DNA from: Dysgonamonadaceae bacterium
Lineage (GTDB): Bacteria > Bacteroidota > Bacteroidia > Bacteroidales > Azobacteroidaceae
Length of the DNA: 42,635 bases
Direction: 5' to 3'
Assembly (NCBI GenBank): GCA_031289145.1
Contig: JAITQA010000135.1
Location: forward strand, 1 to 42,635
Part shown: in pieces, positions 16,290-25,057 of the stretch
Numbering within the stretch: the first letter of the stretch is position 1
Layout of the letters: the number at the start of each line of letters is the position of its first letter
The notes under the pieces: model-generated
Seen by the model: only the letters and a program-made list of their open reading frames with translations
Told to the model about the DNA's origin: nothing
Databases searched by the model: none
Program-made: the position numbers and the translations under genes

Positions 16290-18200
16290 ATGGCTGGAGA
16301 TAGGTTTCACGAAATCCTTAAACGCTATTGGGGATATGATTCTTTTCGTTCGCTTCAAGAAGAAATCATAGATTCCGTATATAAAGGCAAAGATACGCTC
16401 GGACTAATGCCTACCGGAGGTGGAAAATCATTGACTTTCCAAGTTCCGGTGATGGCAATGGAGGGTATTTGTATCGTGGTTACCCCACTTATCGCCTTGA
16501 TGAAAGACCAGGTGGATAACTTGAAAAAAAAAGGAATCAGAGCTGCTTGCGTACATTCGGGAATGAGTCGAGAGGAGATTATTGTCGCCCTTGACAATTG
16601 CATTTTCGGTAATTATAAATTTCTTTATGTCTCGCCGGAACGGCTTTCAACGGAACTTTTCTTAGCGAAACTTTCACACATGAATGTTTGCCTGCTGGCT
16701 GTCGATGAATCGCACTGTATCTCGCAGTGGGGATACGATTTCCGCCCATCTTACCTGAAAATTGCCGATTTGCGGAATCATCTGCCGGGCGTACCGGTAC
16801 TGGCGCTCACGGCTACTGCTACCCTGGATGTAATTGAAGACATACAAGAGAAATTGCATTTTGCCGAAAAAAATGTCTTCCGGAAAAGTTTCGAACGGAA
16901 AAATATCGCCTATGTGATTCGTAATACCGATGATAAGCTCTTCGAAATCGCGCATATCCTGTCGCGCGTACCCGGAAGCGCCATCGTTTATGTGAGAAGC
17001 CGCAATCGAAGCAAGGAAATTGCCGTTGAACTACAAAGACAAGGCTTCAGCGCCGATTATTTTCATGCCGGACTCACTTCCGACGAGAAAATCAAAAAAC
17101 AAAATGCATGGAAAGAGAATCAATGCCGGATAATTGTCTGCACCAATGCTTTCGGGATGGGTATCGACAAGCCGGATGTACGTGTGGTTATCCATTTCGA
17201 ACTCCCAAACTCGCTTGAAGAATATTTTCAGGAAGCCGGACGCGCCGGAAGGGATGAAGAAAAAGCATACGCCATAGCGCTTTACACCTCACGCGATAGC
17301 GCAGTACTGAAAAAAAGGGCTTCCGATGAATTTCCGGGAAGAGATTTCATCAAGGATGTTTACGAGAAATTAGCCTATTTTTTTCAGATAGCCATGGATA
17401 CGGGGATTGATACGGGTCACGATTTTCATCTTGATAAATTCTGTATGGCTTTTCATTACAGCAGGACACAAGTACACAGCGCCTTGAAGATGCTTGACAT
17501 GTCGGGATACATCGAATACGTGGAGGATACCCATAAACAATCCCGGCTGATTTTCACGATTCAACGCGATGAACTGTACAAATTTTCGCACTACAGCGAG
17601 GCTATCGAAAACCTGATTCAACTACTGTTGCGCTCCTATACCGGCTTGTTTGCCGATTATGTCTATATCAGCGAAGCCTTGTTGGCGCAAAGAACAGGCA
17701 TGAACGAATTGGCAGTTTACGAGGCTTTGAAACTGCTTTCGGCACAAAATATCATCCATTATATCCCGGTAAAAAAAGTTCCGCTCATTTACTACAACCG
17801 AAACCGGGAAGATATCAAGTATTTGTTTATCCCTCAATCGGTTTATGAACAAAGAAAAGAAAAGCTGATTCATCGGACAAAACACGTCATTGCGTATGGC
17901 GAATCCCAAACCCAATGCAGAAGCAGGTTGTTACTCAGCTATTTCGGTGAAAAAGAGGTGAAAGATTGCGGGAAATGCGATGTTTGCCTGTCAAAAAAAA
18001 GCCGGGAAAGCGATGATTCCGTCAAAAACCGGATTCCGGAAGAAATAGGCAAACTGCTCGAAAAAGGAGAAACGACTGTTGAAAAAATAATTGATTCGCT
18101 CGATTATCCGGAAAAACTTTTAATAGAGGCAATTCGATTCCTTTCGGATAATAATAAACTCATCCTGAAAGATAATAAAATCCGCAAAAATCAGTTATAA
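16290..18200 (+). CDS. recQ: ATP-dependent DNA helicase RecQ
   Basis: A superfamily 2 3'-5' helicase of 636 residues used in recombination and replication-fork repair. Walker A is MPTGGGKS (K46); Walker B is the DESH box at 139-142 followed by the RecQ signature CISQWGYDFRP; 'ALTATAT' is motif III; 'YVRSRNRSKEIA', 'HAGLTSDEK', 'CTNAFGMGIDKPDVR' and 'QEAGRAGRDE' are motifs IV-VI. The RQC zinc site is C543-x16-C560-x2-C563-x2-C566, complete. No HRDC domain is seen; the C-terminus is a short winged-helix-like region, giving a protein longer than the helicase core but without the E. coli tail. The gene lies directly after recJ on the same strand. Confidence 0.97.
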   Translation: MAGDRFHEILKRYWGYDSFRSLQEEIIDSVYKGKDTLGLMPTGGGKSLTFQVPVMAMEGICIVVTPLIALMKDQVDNLKKKGIRAACVHSGMSREEIIVALDNCIFGNYKFLYVSPERLSTELFLAKLSHMNVCLLAVDESHCISQWGYDFRPSYLKIADLRNHLPGVPVLALTATATLDVIEDIQEKLHFAEKNVFRKSFERKNIAYVIRNTDDKLFEIAHILSRVPGSAIVYVRSRNRSKEIAVELQRQGFSADYFHAGLTSDEKIKKQNAWKENQCRIIVCTNAFGMGIDKPDVRVVIHFELPNSLEEYFQEAGRAGRDEEKAYAIALYTSRDSAVLKKRASDEFPGRDFIKDVYEKLAYFFQIAMDTGIDTGHDFHLDKFCMAFHYSRTQVHSALKMLDMSGYIEYVEDTHKQSRLIFTIQRDELYKFSHYSEAIENLIQLLLRSYTGLFADYVYISEALLAQRTGMNELAVYEALKLLSAQNIIHYIPVKKVPLIYYNRNREDIKYLFIPQSVYEQRKEKLIHRTKHVIAYGESQTQCRSRLLLSYFGEKEVKDCGKCDVCLSKKSRESDDSVKNRIPEEIGKLLEKGETTVEKIIDSLDYPEKLLIEAIRFLSDNNKLILKDNKIRKNQL

Positions 18201-18234
18201 TTACAGATTCAATTATTTAGTCATTCGGTTTATT

Positions 18235-19266
18235 ATGAAATTATCCATAGTAATCGTCAATTATAATGTCAGGTATTTTTTGGAGCAGTGTTTAGATTCG
18301 GCGCTCCGGGCTACAGAAGGTATGGAAGCAGAGATTTTGGTGGTGGACAATGATTCATCGGACAACTCGCTTGACTACTTGATTCCAAAATTTCCCGGCG
18401 TAAAATTCATCCAAAATACCGTCAATGCCGGTTTTTCGAAAGCGAACAATCAAGCCATAGCCTTATCCCAGGGCGAATACATACTCCTGCTCAATCCCGA
18501 TACGGTAGTGGGTGAAAACACCTTTGCTAATGTATGCCGGTTTATGGACGAAAACCCGCGTGCAGGGGCTGTCGGTGTGAAAATGCTTGATGGATACGGG
18601 GAATTTCTTCCCGAATCGAAACGCGGCTTTCCATCCCCGTGGAATTCTTTTTGTAAGATGACGGGCTTATCCCGCCTCTTTCCCCAATCGAAAAAATTAG
18701 GCGGATACCATGTCCGTTATCTCAGTAAAGACGAATGTCATGAAGTGGATGTCTTGGCCGGCGCTTTTATGATGCTGCGGCGGAAAACCATTGAAAAATC
18801 CGGTTTGTTAGACGAAAGTTTTTTCATGTACGGAGAAGACATTGATTTGTCGTACCGGATTAGCCGTTCGGGTTTTGCTAACTATTATTTTCCGGAACCC
18901 ATCATTCATTACAAAGGAGAAAGCACGAAGAAAGATATAAAATATGTGAAGCATTTTTACGAAGCCATGCTGATTTTCTTCAACAAGCATTATCCGCACT
19001 CCAATCGCTTGTTCAAATACCTGATACGGATGGCGATTGTCAGCACAGGATTCCTTTCCGCACTTCGGAAATTATTCAAAAGGGCGGAAAGCGAACGGAA
19101 ACCGGCGGCCCGTAAGATGTGTATATTCAACAAAGAAGAATTTTCTTACGAACAAATCATCCGCAAGATGGATGCTTCCGGGACAAAAACCTTGTTCGGA
19201 ATATACCACCCGTCCTGCGGCATAACGATTGCGGCAAACGAAGTATTAATGAATAAAACAAGTTAA
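18235..19266 (+). CDS. Family 2 glycosyltransferase
   Basis: A GT-A fold glycosyltransferase of 343 residues that transfers a sugar from a nucleotide donor, probably in surface polysaccharide assembly. It starts 'MKLSIVIVNYNVRYFLEQCLDSAL', continues with 'EILVVDNDSSDNSLDYL', 'NAGFSKANNQAI' and 'LLLNPDTVV', where the Asp is the metal-binding DxD-type residue, then 'VLAGAFMMLRRKTIEKSGLLDESFFMYGEDIDLSYRI' with the catalytic-base ED. This layout is that of rhamnosyltransferase-like GT2 enzymes. No membrane helix is evident. The following acetyltransferase starts two bases after its stop, so the two are cotranscribed. Donor and acceptor cannot be assigned. Confidence 0.92.
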   Translation: MKLSIVIVNYNVRYFLEQCLDSALRATEGMEAEILVVDNDSSDNSLDYLIPKFPGVKFIQNTVNAGFSKANNQAIALSQGEYILLLNPDTVVGENTFANVCRFMDENPRAGAVGVKMLDGYGEFLPESKRGFPSPWNSFCKMTGLSRLFPQSKKLGGYHVRYLSKDECHEVDVLAGAFMMLRRKTIEKSGLLDESFFMYGEDIDLSYRISRSGFANYYFPEPIIHYKGESTKKDIKYVKHFYEAMLIFFNKHYPHSNRLFKYLIRMAIVSTGFLSALRKLFKRAESERKPAARKMCIFNKEEFSYEQIIRKMDASGTKTLFGIYHPSCGITIAANEVLMNKTS

Positions 19267-19268
19267 TT

Positions 19269-19811
19269 ATGGCCTTTTTAGAAAGTGAAAAATTATTACT
19301 GAGAGCATTGGAACCGGAAGATTTGGATGTTTTGTATCAATGGGAAAACGACACAGAACTGTGGCAATACGGCTCAACGCTGACGCCTTATTCGCGGTTT
19401 GCCTTGCGCGATTATCTCTCCAATTCCTTGCTTGGCATATTCCATTCCCGCCAGTTGCGACTGATGATTGTCTTCAAGGAAACCGGTAAAGCCATAGGTA
19501 CGATTGACTTATACGATTTTGACGCTTTCAATCTCCGGGCAGGCATAGGAATATTGTTGGATACAGCTTACCGCAATAATGGCTTGGGTGCGGAAGCCCT
19601 TTGTCTCACCCGGGAATACACTGCTCATTTTTTGCATCTGAAACAACTGTATGCTTATGTTCCACAGTCGAATATACCCAGTCTGAAACTATTTCGGAAA
19701 ATTGGATATGAGGAGACAGGCCTTTTGAAATCATGGCTGAAAACCGAAAATGGTTTTGAGGATGTGGTTTTGATGCAACAGCTTTTTTTTAAAAACTTTC
19801 CAAGTTTTTAA
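19269..19811 (+). CDS. GNAT-family N-acetyltransferase (RimJ/RimL-like)
   Basis: A 180-residue acyl-CoA-dependent acetyltransferase. 'LLLRALEPEDLDVLYQWENDTELW' is the usual start of RimJ/SpeG-type GNATs; 'GTIDLYDFDAFNLRAGIGILLDTAYRNNGLGAEAL' contains the acetyl-CoA loop and 'YAYVPQSNIPSLKLFRKIGYEETGLLKSW' the C-terminal half. The substrate may be a protein N-terminus, a polyamine or a nucleotide-linked amino sugar; cotranscription with a glycosyltransferase favours none strongly. The last few residues (about FFKNFPSF) are encoded inside an inverted repeat that also supplies the stop codon, so the original C-terminus may have been replaced. Confidence 0.88.
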   Translation: MAFLESEKLLLRALEPEDLDVLYQWENDTELWQYGSTLTPYSRFALRDYLSNSLLGIFHSRQLRLMIVFKETGKAIGTIDLYDFDAFNLRAGIGILLDTAYRNNGLGAEALCLTREYTAHFLHLKQLYAYVPQSNIPSLKLFRKIGYEETGLLKSWLKTENGFEDVVLMQQLFFKNFPSF

Positions 19812-19825
19812 AACTTGGAAAGTTT
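19793..19825 (+). repeat. AAACTTTCCAAGTT inverted repeat at the acetyltransferase stop
   Basis: AAACTTTCCAAGTT (19793-19806) pairs perfectly with AACTTGGAAAGTTT (19812-19825) around a 5-base loop; the upstream T-run and A/T flanks make it also look like a terminator for either strand. The same palindrome type is, as I recall, common between genes in Bacteroidota. It overlaps the end of the coding frame. Confidence 0.65.
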
Positions 19826-19852
19826 AGATAACCCCACCTCCATTGGGTAGAG

Positions 19853-19892
19853 CCACCCCAAAAGGAGACTGAAAAAACCACCCTTTTGGGTG
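19853..19892. terminator. Hairpin between the acetyltransferase and the beta-helix gene
   Basis: CCACCCCAAAAGG (19853-19865) pairs with CCCTTTTGGGTG (19881-19892), with a small mismatch, around a loop holding an A-run. There is no long T-run after it. It probably insulates the glycosyltransferase/acetyltransferase transcript from the next promoter. Confidence 0.45.
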
Positions 19893-19893
19893 A

Positions 19894-19924
19894 TTGACAG
19901 GCATTGAAATCTATGTTACTTTTG
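19894..19924 (+). promoter_or_regulatory. Promoter of the beta-helix repeat protein
   Basis: A -7 element TACTTTTG (19917-19924) fits TAnnTTTG exactly. A TTG at 19894-19896 lies 20 bases upstream, the usual -33 position. The transcript should start near 19931, about 32 bases before the ATG. Confidence 0.65.
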
Positions 19925-19962
19925 TTCCGATTATCTTACAATCAATTTAATTTTTTGGAATC

Positions 19963-22900
19963 ATGAAAAGAAAACTTATTTTTAGCCTGTTGGCAGTAGT
20001 TTTGTGTACCGGAGCTGCAAGTGCGGTACAAACAACGCGCTACGTAAAAGAGAGCTCTACCGGCAACGGCGACGGCGCTACGTGGGCGGACGCCTCCGCC
20101 GACTTGCAGGCGATTATTAACGCCTCCGCAGCAGGCGACGTCATTTTTGTTGCCGCGGGTACATACAAACCCATCTATACGGCAGTCGACTGGAACAGCG
20201 CCAACAACAGCTACCCAGCCACCAACGGCAACCGCGACAACGCCTTTGTTCTCAAGGAAGGCGTAAAAATCTACGGCGGCTTCCCTACCCACGCCAACGA
20301 CGCCGAACACACCACAACAGACTCGCGGACACTATCGTCCCAAGCGTCCCAAACAATCTTGTCCGGCGATATTGACGGCACATTCGGCATAAGCGACGCC
20401 GACGCCTACCACGTAGTGATAGGCGCAAACATTGCCGACGACGGCGAAACCATCCTCGACGGCTTCACCGTCACAGGCGGAAATGCCAATGCTGGAGGGG
20501 GAATCACCGTAAACGGAGTAAATATTGAGAAAAACAGCGGCGGCGGGATATATAACTGTTATTCATCGCCCACGCTCACCCACGTGACCATCAGCGAAAA
20601 TACGGCAACCAGCGTCGGCGGCGGGATATATAATAATGATTTATCGCCCACGCTCACCCAAGTGACCATCAGCAAAAATACGGCAGTCCACGGCGGCGGG
20701 ATATATAATGTTAATTCATCACCCACGATCACCAACGTTACCATCAGTGGAAATACGGCAAACGGCCATGGCGGCGGAATATTTAATGAAGGAAATTCAT
20801 TACCCACGCTTGCCAATGTGACCATCAGCGAAAATACGGCAATCCAATGGGGCGGCGGGATGTTAAATAATGGTCCATCATCACCCACGCTCATCAACGT
20901 GACCATCAGTGGAAATACGGCATACGACGGCGGCGGGATATATAATAATAATGCATCACCCACGCTCACCAACGTTACCATCAGTGGAAATACAGCAAAC
21001 GAATCGGGCGGTGGGATATTTAATTCTTTCAATTCGATAACGCTCACCAATGTGACCATCAGCGGAAATAGGGCAACCAACGGCTCCGGCGGCGGGATAT
21101 GTAATTCCGGTTCATCGCTCCAAATCTACAATTCTATTCTTTGGGGCAATACGGCAAACAACAATGCAAATATAAGGAACTACGGCGACAACCTCAGCTG
21201 GCAATACAGCCTTGTGGAAGGCAGCGGCGGCAGCGACAGTTGGAACGAAGCCGATTTCGGAACCGACGGCGGTAACAATATCGACGCCGACCCGCTGTTT
21301 GTATCGCCCCTTGCTGCGGAAAGCGCCCCCACCACCGCAGGCGACTACCGCCTGCAAGCAGCCAGCCCCGCTATCGGCAAAGGAAACAACGAATACAACT
21401 TGACTACAACGGATTTGGACGGCAACCCGCGCCTTTCGGGCGCAAGCATCGACATGGGCGCGTATGAATATCAAATCCCCATCCCCGACGCCGCAGGCAT
21501 ACTATATGTGAAAGACGGCGGCGCAGGAACGAAAACCGGCGATTCGTGGGCAAATGCCTATCCCAACCTCGCCGGCCCGCTGCAATACGCCGACATGCAA
21601 CGTAAAGCAGGGGTTGCCTCCGCCGACGCCATCAGCCGGATATGGGTAGCCGCAGGAACGTACAAACCGCAATACAAGGCAGCGGCAGTAGATAACAACA
21701 ACGATCCGACTACCGACCGCGACAAGGCATTTGTTCTGGTCGAAGGCCTGAAAATCTACGGCGGATTCCCTGCCGACGCCAACGACGCCGAACACACCAC
21801 CCTCGCCTCTCGGACACTATCGTCCCCTGCGTCCCAAACAATCTTGTCCGGCGATATTGACGGCGACGAGGCATTAAGCAACGCCGACGCCTACCACGTA
21901 ATTATAGGTGCAAACATTGCCGACAACAGCGAAACCATACTCGACGGCTTTACCATCACAGGCGGAAAAACCAACGAAGGTGACAGCTATATCTCTGTAA
22001 ACGAAAACTCTATTTACCGGAATTACGGCGGTGGAATACATAATAGTTATTCTTCACCCACGCTGACCAACGTAACCATCAGCAAAAATGCGGCATACCA
22101 TGGCGGATATAACGTCGGAAACAAAGGCGGCGGAATATATAATGATGGTTCTTCACCCACGCTGACCAACGTGACCATCAGCGAAAACACGGGAAACTAT
22201 GGCGGCGGGATATGCAATACTAATTCTTCGCCCACGCTGACCAACGTAACCATCAGCGGAAATATGGCAAACACTTTCTCTGGCGGCTATTTCGAAGGCG
22301 GACAAGGTGGCGGAATATATAATGATAGTTCTTCACCCACGCTGACAAACGTAACCATCAGCGAAAATGGGGCTAGTGGGGGCGGCGGGATATGTAATTA
22401 TAATAATTCATCGCCCACGCTGACCAGCGTGACCATCAGCAAAAATACGGCAGGCTACGGCGGCGGGATATATAATGTTAATTCATCACCCACGCTCACC
22501 AACGTGACCATCAGTGGAAATACGGCAAACGACGACGGCGGCGGAATAGTAAATGAAGGAAATTCATTTCCCATGCTTGCCAATGTTACCATCAGCGGAA
22601 ATACGGCAATGGATTGGGGCGGCGGGATATTTAATAATAATGCATCACCCATGCTCACCAACGTGACCATCGGTGGAAATACGGCAAACAACGGCGGCGG
22701 GATATTTAATAATAATGCATCACCCACGCTCACCAACGTGACCATCAGCGGAAATACGGCAATCGAAGGCGGCGGCGGGATATTTAATTATTCTAATTCT
22801 TCTCCCCAAATCTATAATTCTATTCTTTGGGGCAATATGGCAACAGGCAGCGGGTCAAATGTATATAACTACAACAGCGCCCCCACCTATCAATACAGCC

Positions 22901-24906
22901 TTGTGGAAGGCAGCGGCGGTGGTTGGGGTTCTCTTGGAATAGACGGCGGTAACAATATCGACGCCGACCCGCTGTTTGTATCGCCCGTTGCTGCGGAAAG
23001 CGCCCCCACCACCGCAGGCGACTACCGCCTGCAAGCAGCCAGCCCCGCTATTGATGCAGGCGATAACGACTTGTATCAAGCAGCAAGTGAGCATGCTCAC
23101 TTGTCAGACGTGGATATCGACGGCAACCCGCGCCTTTCGGGCGCAAGCATCGACTTGGGCGCGTATGAGTTTTTCAGACAGACTTGGACAGGTCTTTCCG
23201 GAAATAGCTGGATCGAACCCGCTAACTGGAATTCCGGAGAAGCTCCGGATGCGGCTTCATCGGTTTATATTCCCGGAAACCTCGACACTTATCCGGTCTT
23301 GCAAGAAGCGGATGCTGCTGTTACCAATGACATCCGTTTTGCCCCCGGCGCAGAAATCGGCCGTCAGGATTTGTTGACCTACGAAAAAGCATACGTTCAA
23401 TTGGATTTCAGTGCAGAGGCATCCCGCAACCGCTGGTATATGCTTTCCAGTCCCTTGCAGGAACTGTATGCAGGCGATTTCAGCTTTGGCGGTTTTCCCG
23501 GAATGGATATGAACCTGTTTCAAGCGGATGGCAACAAGACCGTATGGCAACGAGGAGTTTCCGGTCTGGGCGAGAAATTCAAAGAAGGCGACGGCTTTCT
23601 TCTCTGGCTGGCTCAGGACAGGGCAGAAAACAAAGGTCTGAAGCTCTCCAAGGGCATTGTCGAATTGCCTTATTTCGACAACCTCAACGTCCCGGCCGAT
23701 GTGCATTGGACGCATACGTATGGAGAGGGAGAATCTACTTTCAAAGGATGGAAAGAAGAAGGCGGGTCAATATCATTACTTGACCCCGAAACATCGGTAA
23801 ACATTCCTCGCAACTTGACCGAGGCTTACCGCTTGGCCGGTCTGGAAGTAAATGAAACCTTGAACTTCGGTCAAGCCCATTTCGCCATAGCCGGTAATCC
23901 GTATATGAGCAGCATCGACTTTGCTACATTGCAAATGGAAAATCCATCTGTCATCAAAGATACTTATTATATATGGATTGGCGCCGGAGGTAACAGCACC
24001 ACCTACACTCCCGGAAGTTATGCGATATATAATGCAGGTATCGATGAAACTGCCGGGTCGCCCGCTATTGAATTGGACCAAAACATTGCACCCATGCAAT
24101 CGTTTATTGTTGAAAAATCATCTGATGCAGGCGATGCTGCAACTTTGAATTTCAATTTGGCCACAATCGGCGTTACCGATGGCAGTGCAGAATTACGGTC
24201 AGCCGCTGTTCAAGGCGACAAATTAGCTATCGTCGCTTCGACCGCTCAGGCAGGTATACGCACCGTGATTGCTTCCCGTCAGACAGGTAATAACAGCTTC
24301 GGCTCTGCCGATTCCCGCAAACTTTTTGACGAAATCAACAGCATCCCGGAAGTCTATACACTCAAACCGGATGCGAATAAGGCACAGGTGGCTACAGCCA
24401 TCAATGTGTTGGGCGAAATTACCGGCGAAACGCTTGTTCCTTTGGTCATATCGACGACCTATAAAGGCGAACTGACCTTTACCTTTAGCGGTATGGATAC
24501 TTACCATGCGCGTATTTCCCTGCTGGATACCGAAAGGAATACGGAAATCGACTTGACCGGCAAAGCGCAATACGCGTACCGGTTCAATTATGTACCCGCA
24601 CAGTCCGGTGGAACGACAGTCTCCAACGAAAGCCGTTTCTTTATACGGTTAAATAAAGTTGCTACCGGCATAGCGGAATTAGCGCCGGAAGCTGTTCGGA
24701 TATACGCCTCCAATTCAGGAACGCTGCAAGTGGTATCGACGCACCCGCTACGTCAGGTGACGGTGTATAACTTGCAGGGTGCAAGGGTTTACAATGCACC
24801 GATTCAGACCAATACGCACAAGGTGGATGGTCTTGCCGCCGGTGTTTACCTTGTAAAAGTTGTCAGCGGGAATACGGTGACGACGGAAAAGGTAATGGTT
24901 AGGTAA
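19963..24906 (+). CDS. Secreted parallel beta-helix repeat protein with duplicated halves and T9SS sorting domain
   Basis: A 1647-residue secreted protein, likely a surface adhesin or glycan-binding fibre; no enzyme site was found. A signal peptide ends near residue 22 (TGAASA). Each of two halves has a leader ('TYKP...AFVL.EG.KIYGGFP', 'TILSGDIDG', 'YHV.IGANIAD') followed by right-handed beta-helix repeats of the form 'PTLTNVTISGNTAN..GGGIYN', seven at about residues 192-383 and nine at 687-945, and closes with 'LQIYNSILWGN' or its variant and 'YSLVEGSGG'. Such repeats resemble chlamydial Pmp-type and polymorphic beta-helix repeats. Residues about 1069-1560 form a non-repetitive region starting 'QTWTGLSGNSWIEPANWN', and 1567-1647 a T9SS tail ('VYNLQGARVYN', 'DGLAAGVYLVKVVSG'). 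Its base composition is richer in GGC/GCC-type codons than its neighbours. It is transcribed from its own promoter and stands alone. Confidence 0.88.
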   Translation: MKRKLIFSLLAVVLCTGAASAVQTTRYVKESSTGNGDGATWADASADLQAIINASAAGDVIFVAAGTYKPIYTAVDWNSANNSYPATNGNRDNAFVLKEGVKIYGGFPTHANDAEHTTTDSRTLSSQASQTILSGDIDGTFGISDADAYHVVIGANIADDGETILDGFTVTGGNANAGGGITVNGVNIEKNSGGGIYNCYSSPTLTHVTISENTATSVGGGIYNNDLSPTLTQVTISKNTAVHGGGIYNVNSSPTITNVTISGNTANGHGGGIFNEGNSLPTLANVTISENTAIQWGGGMLNNGPSSPTLINVTISGNTAYDGGGIYNNNASPTLTNVTISGNTANESGGGIFNSFNSITLTNVTISGNRATNGSGGGICNSGSSLQIYNSILWGNTANNNANIRNYGDNLSWQYSLVEGSGGSDSWNEADFGTDGGNNIDADPLFVSPLAAESAPTTAGDYRLQAASPAIGKGNNEYNLTTTDLDGNPRLSGASIDMGAYEYQIPIPDAAGILYVKDGGAGTKTGDSWANAYPNLAGPLQYADMQRKAGVASADAISRIWVAAGTYKPQYKAAAVDNNNDPTTDRDKAFVLVEGLKIYGGFPADANDAEHTTLASRTLSSPASQTILSGDIDGDEALSNADAYHVIIGANIADNSETILDGFTITGGKTNEGDSYISVNENSIYRNYGGGIHNSYSSPTLTNVTISKNAAYHGGYNVGNKGGGIYNDGSSPTLTNVTISENTGNYGGGICNTNSSPTLTNVTISGNMANTFSGGYFEGGQGGGIYNDSSSPTLTNVTISENGASGGGGICNYNNSSPTLTSVTISKNTAGYGGGIYNVNSSPTLTNVTISGNTANDDGGGIVNEGNSFPMLANVTISGNTAMDWGGGIFNNNASPMLTNVTIGGNTANNGGGIFNNNASPTLTNVTISGNTAIEGGGGIFNYSNSSPQIYNSILWGNMATGSGSNVYNYNSAPTYQYSLVEGSGGGWGSLGIDGGNNIDADPLFVSPVAAESAPTTAGDYRLQAASPAIDAGDNDLYQAASEHAHLSDVDIDGNPRLSGASIDLGAYEFFRQTWTGLSGNSWIEPANWNSGEAPDAASSVYIPGNLDTYPVLQEADAAVTNDIRFAPGAEIGRQDLLTYEKAYVQLDFSAEASRNRWYMLSSPLQELYAGDFSFGGFPGMDMNLFQADGNKTVWQRGVSGLGEKFKEGDGFLLWLAQDRAENKGLKLSKGIVELPYFDNLNVPADVHWTHTYGEGESTFKGWKEEGGSISLLDPETSVNIPRNLTEAYRLAGLEVNETLNFGQAHFAIAGNPYMSSIDFATLQMENPSVIKDTYYIWIGAGGNSTTYTPGSYAIYNAGIDETAGSPAIELDQNIAPMQSFIVEKSSDAGDAATLNFNLATIGVTDGSAELRSAAVQGDKLAIVASTAQAGIRTVIASRQTGNNSFGSADSRKLFDEINSIPEVYTLKPDANKAQVATAINVLGEITGETLVPLVISTTYKGELTFTFSGMDTYHARISLLDTERNTEIDLTGKAQYAYRFNYVPAQSGGTTVSNESRFFIRLNKVATGIAELAPEAVRIYASNSGTLQVVSTHPLRQVTVYNLQGARVYNAPIQTNTHKVDGLAAGVYLVKVVSGNTVTTEKVMVR
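20537..21112 (+). repeat. Coding tandem repeat block A (seven beta-helix units)
   Basis: Units of roughly 60-75 bp share the cores CACGCTCACCAACGTGACCA, TCAGCGGAAATACGGCAA and GGCGGCGGGATATATAAT with few changes. The block is inside the first half of the beta-helix gene. Length differences between units are multiples of three, keeping the frame. Confidence 0.85.
22023..22797 (+). repeat. Coding tandem repeat block B (nine beta-helix units)
   Basis: The same unit type as block A, but nine copies. The sequences flanking the blocks are also repeated: a shared segment before the blocks is offset by 1485 bp (20346 against 21831) and one after them by 1677 bp (21283 against 22960). The difference of 192 bp, 64 codons, is in-frame expansion of this block. 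Confidence 0.85.
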
Positions 24907-24945
24907 GGCTTTTTATCATTGAGAACGCTCTCCTTAGTCATTGCA

Positions 24946-24975
24946 GGCCCTCCCCTCCCTTGTGGGGGAGGGGCC
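24946..24975. repeat. GC-rich hairpin between the beta-helix and AAA/nuclease genes
   Basis: GGCCCTCCCCTCCC pairs imperfectly with GGGGGAGGGGCC around TTGT. It lies 40 bases after the beta-helix stop and can serve as a terminator. A similar C/G-rich palindrome is, as I recall, dispersed between genes in other Bacteroidota. Confidence 0.55.
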
Positions 24976-25035
24976 GGGGGAGAGGTATTTGTTTTTATCC
25001 TGTCACAAAATCGGGGAAAGTTCAATTTATTTCAC

Positions 25036-25043
25036 TACCTTTG
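25036..25043 (+). promoter_or_regulatory. Promoter -7 element of the AAA/PD-(D/E)XK gene
   Basis: TACCTTTG is a perfect TAnnTTTG match. No clear -33 TTTG is present. The expected transcript start near 25050 is only a few bases before the ATGs at 25052 and 25058, so the frame upstream of 25052 is not translated and the mRNA is nearly leaderless. Confidence 0.55.
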
Positions 25044-25057
25044 TAAAAAATATGCGT

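Noticed and set aside
20559-21080. Long antisense frame with regular repeats (PLMVTLVSVGDE type); a similar one at 22455-22745
   Set aside because: The regular pattern is only the complement of the coding beta-helix repeats; no start or promoter signals and no independent protein character.
20537-22797. Regularly spaced repeats resembling a CRISPR array
   Set aside because: Repeats and intervals are all in frame and code for beta-helix turns, unit length varies, and no cas gene is near.
24941-25051. N-terminal 37-residue extension of the AAA/PD-(D/E)XK protein
   Set aside because: The bases are a GC-rich palindrome and a promoter; family similarity begins at the ATG 25052/25058.
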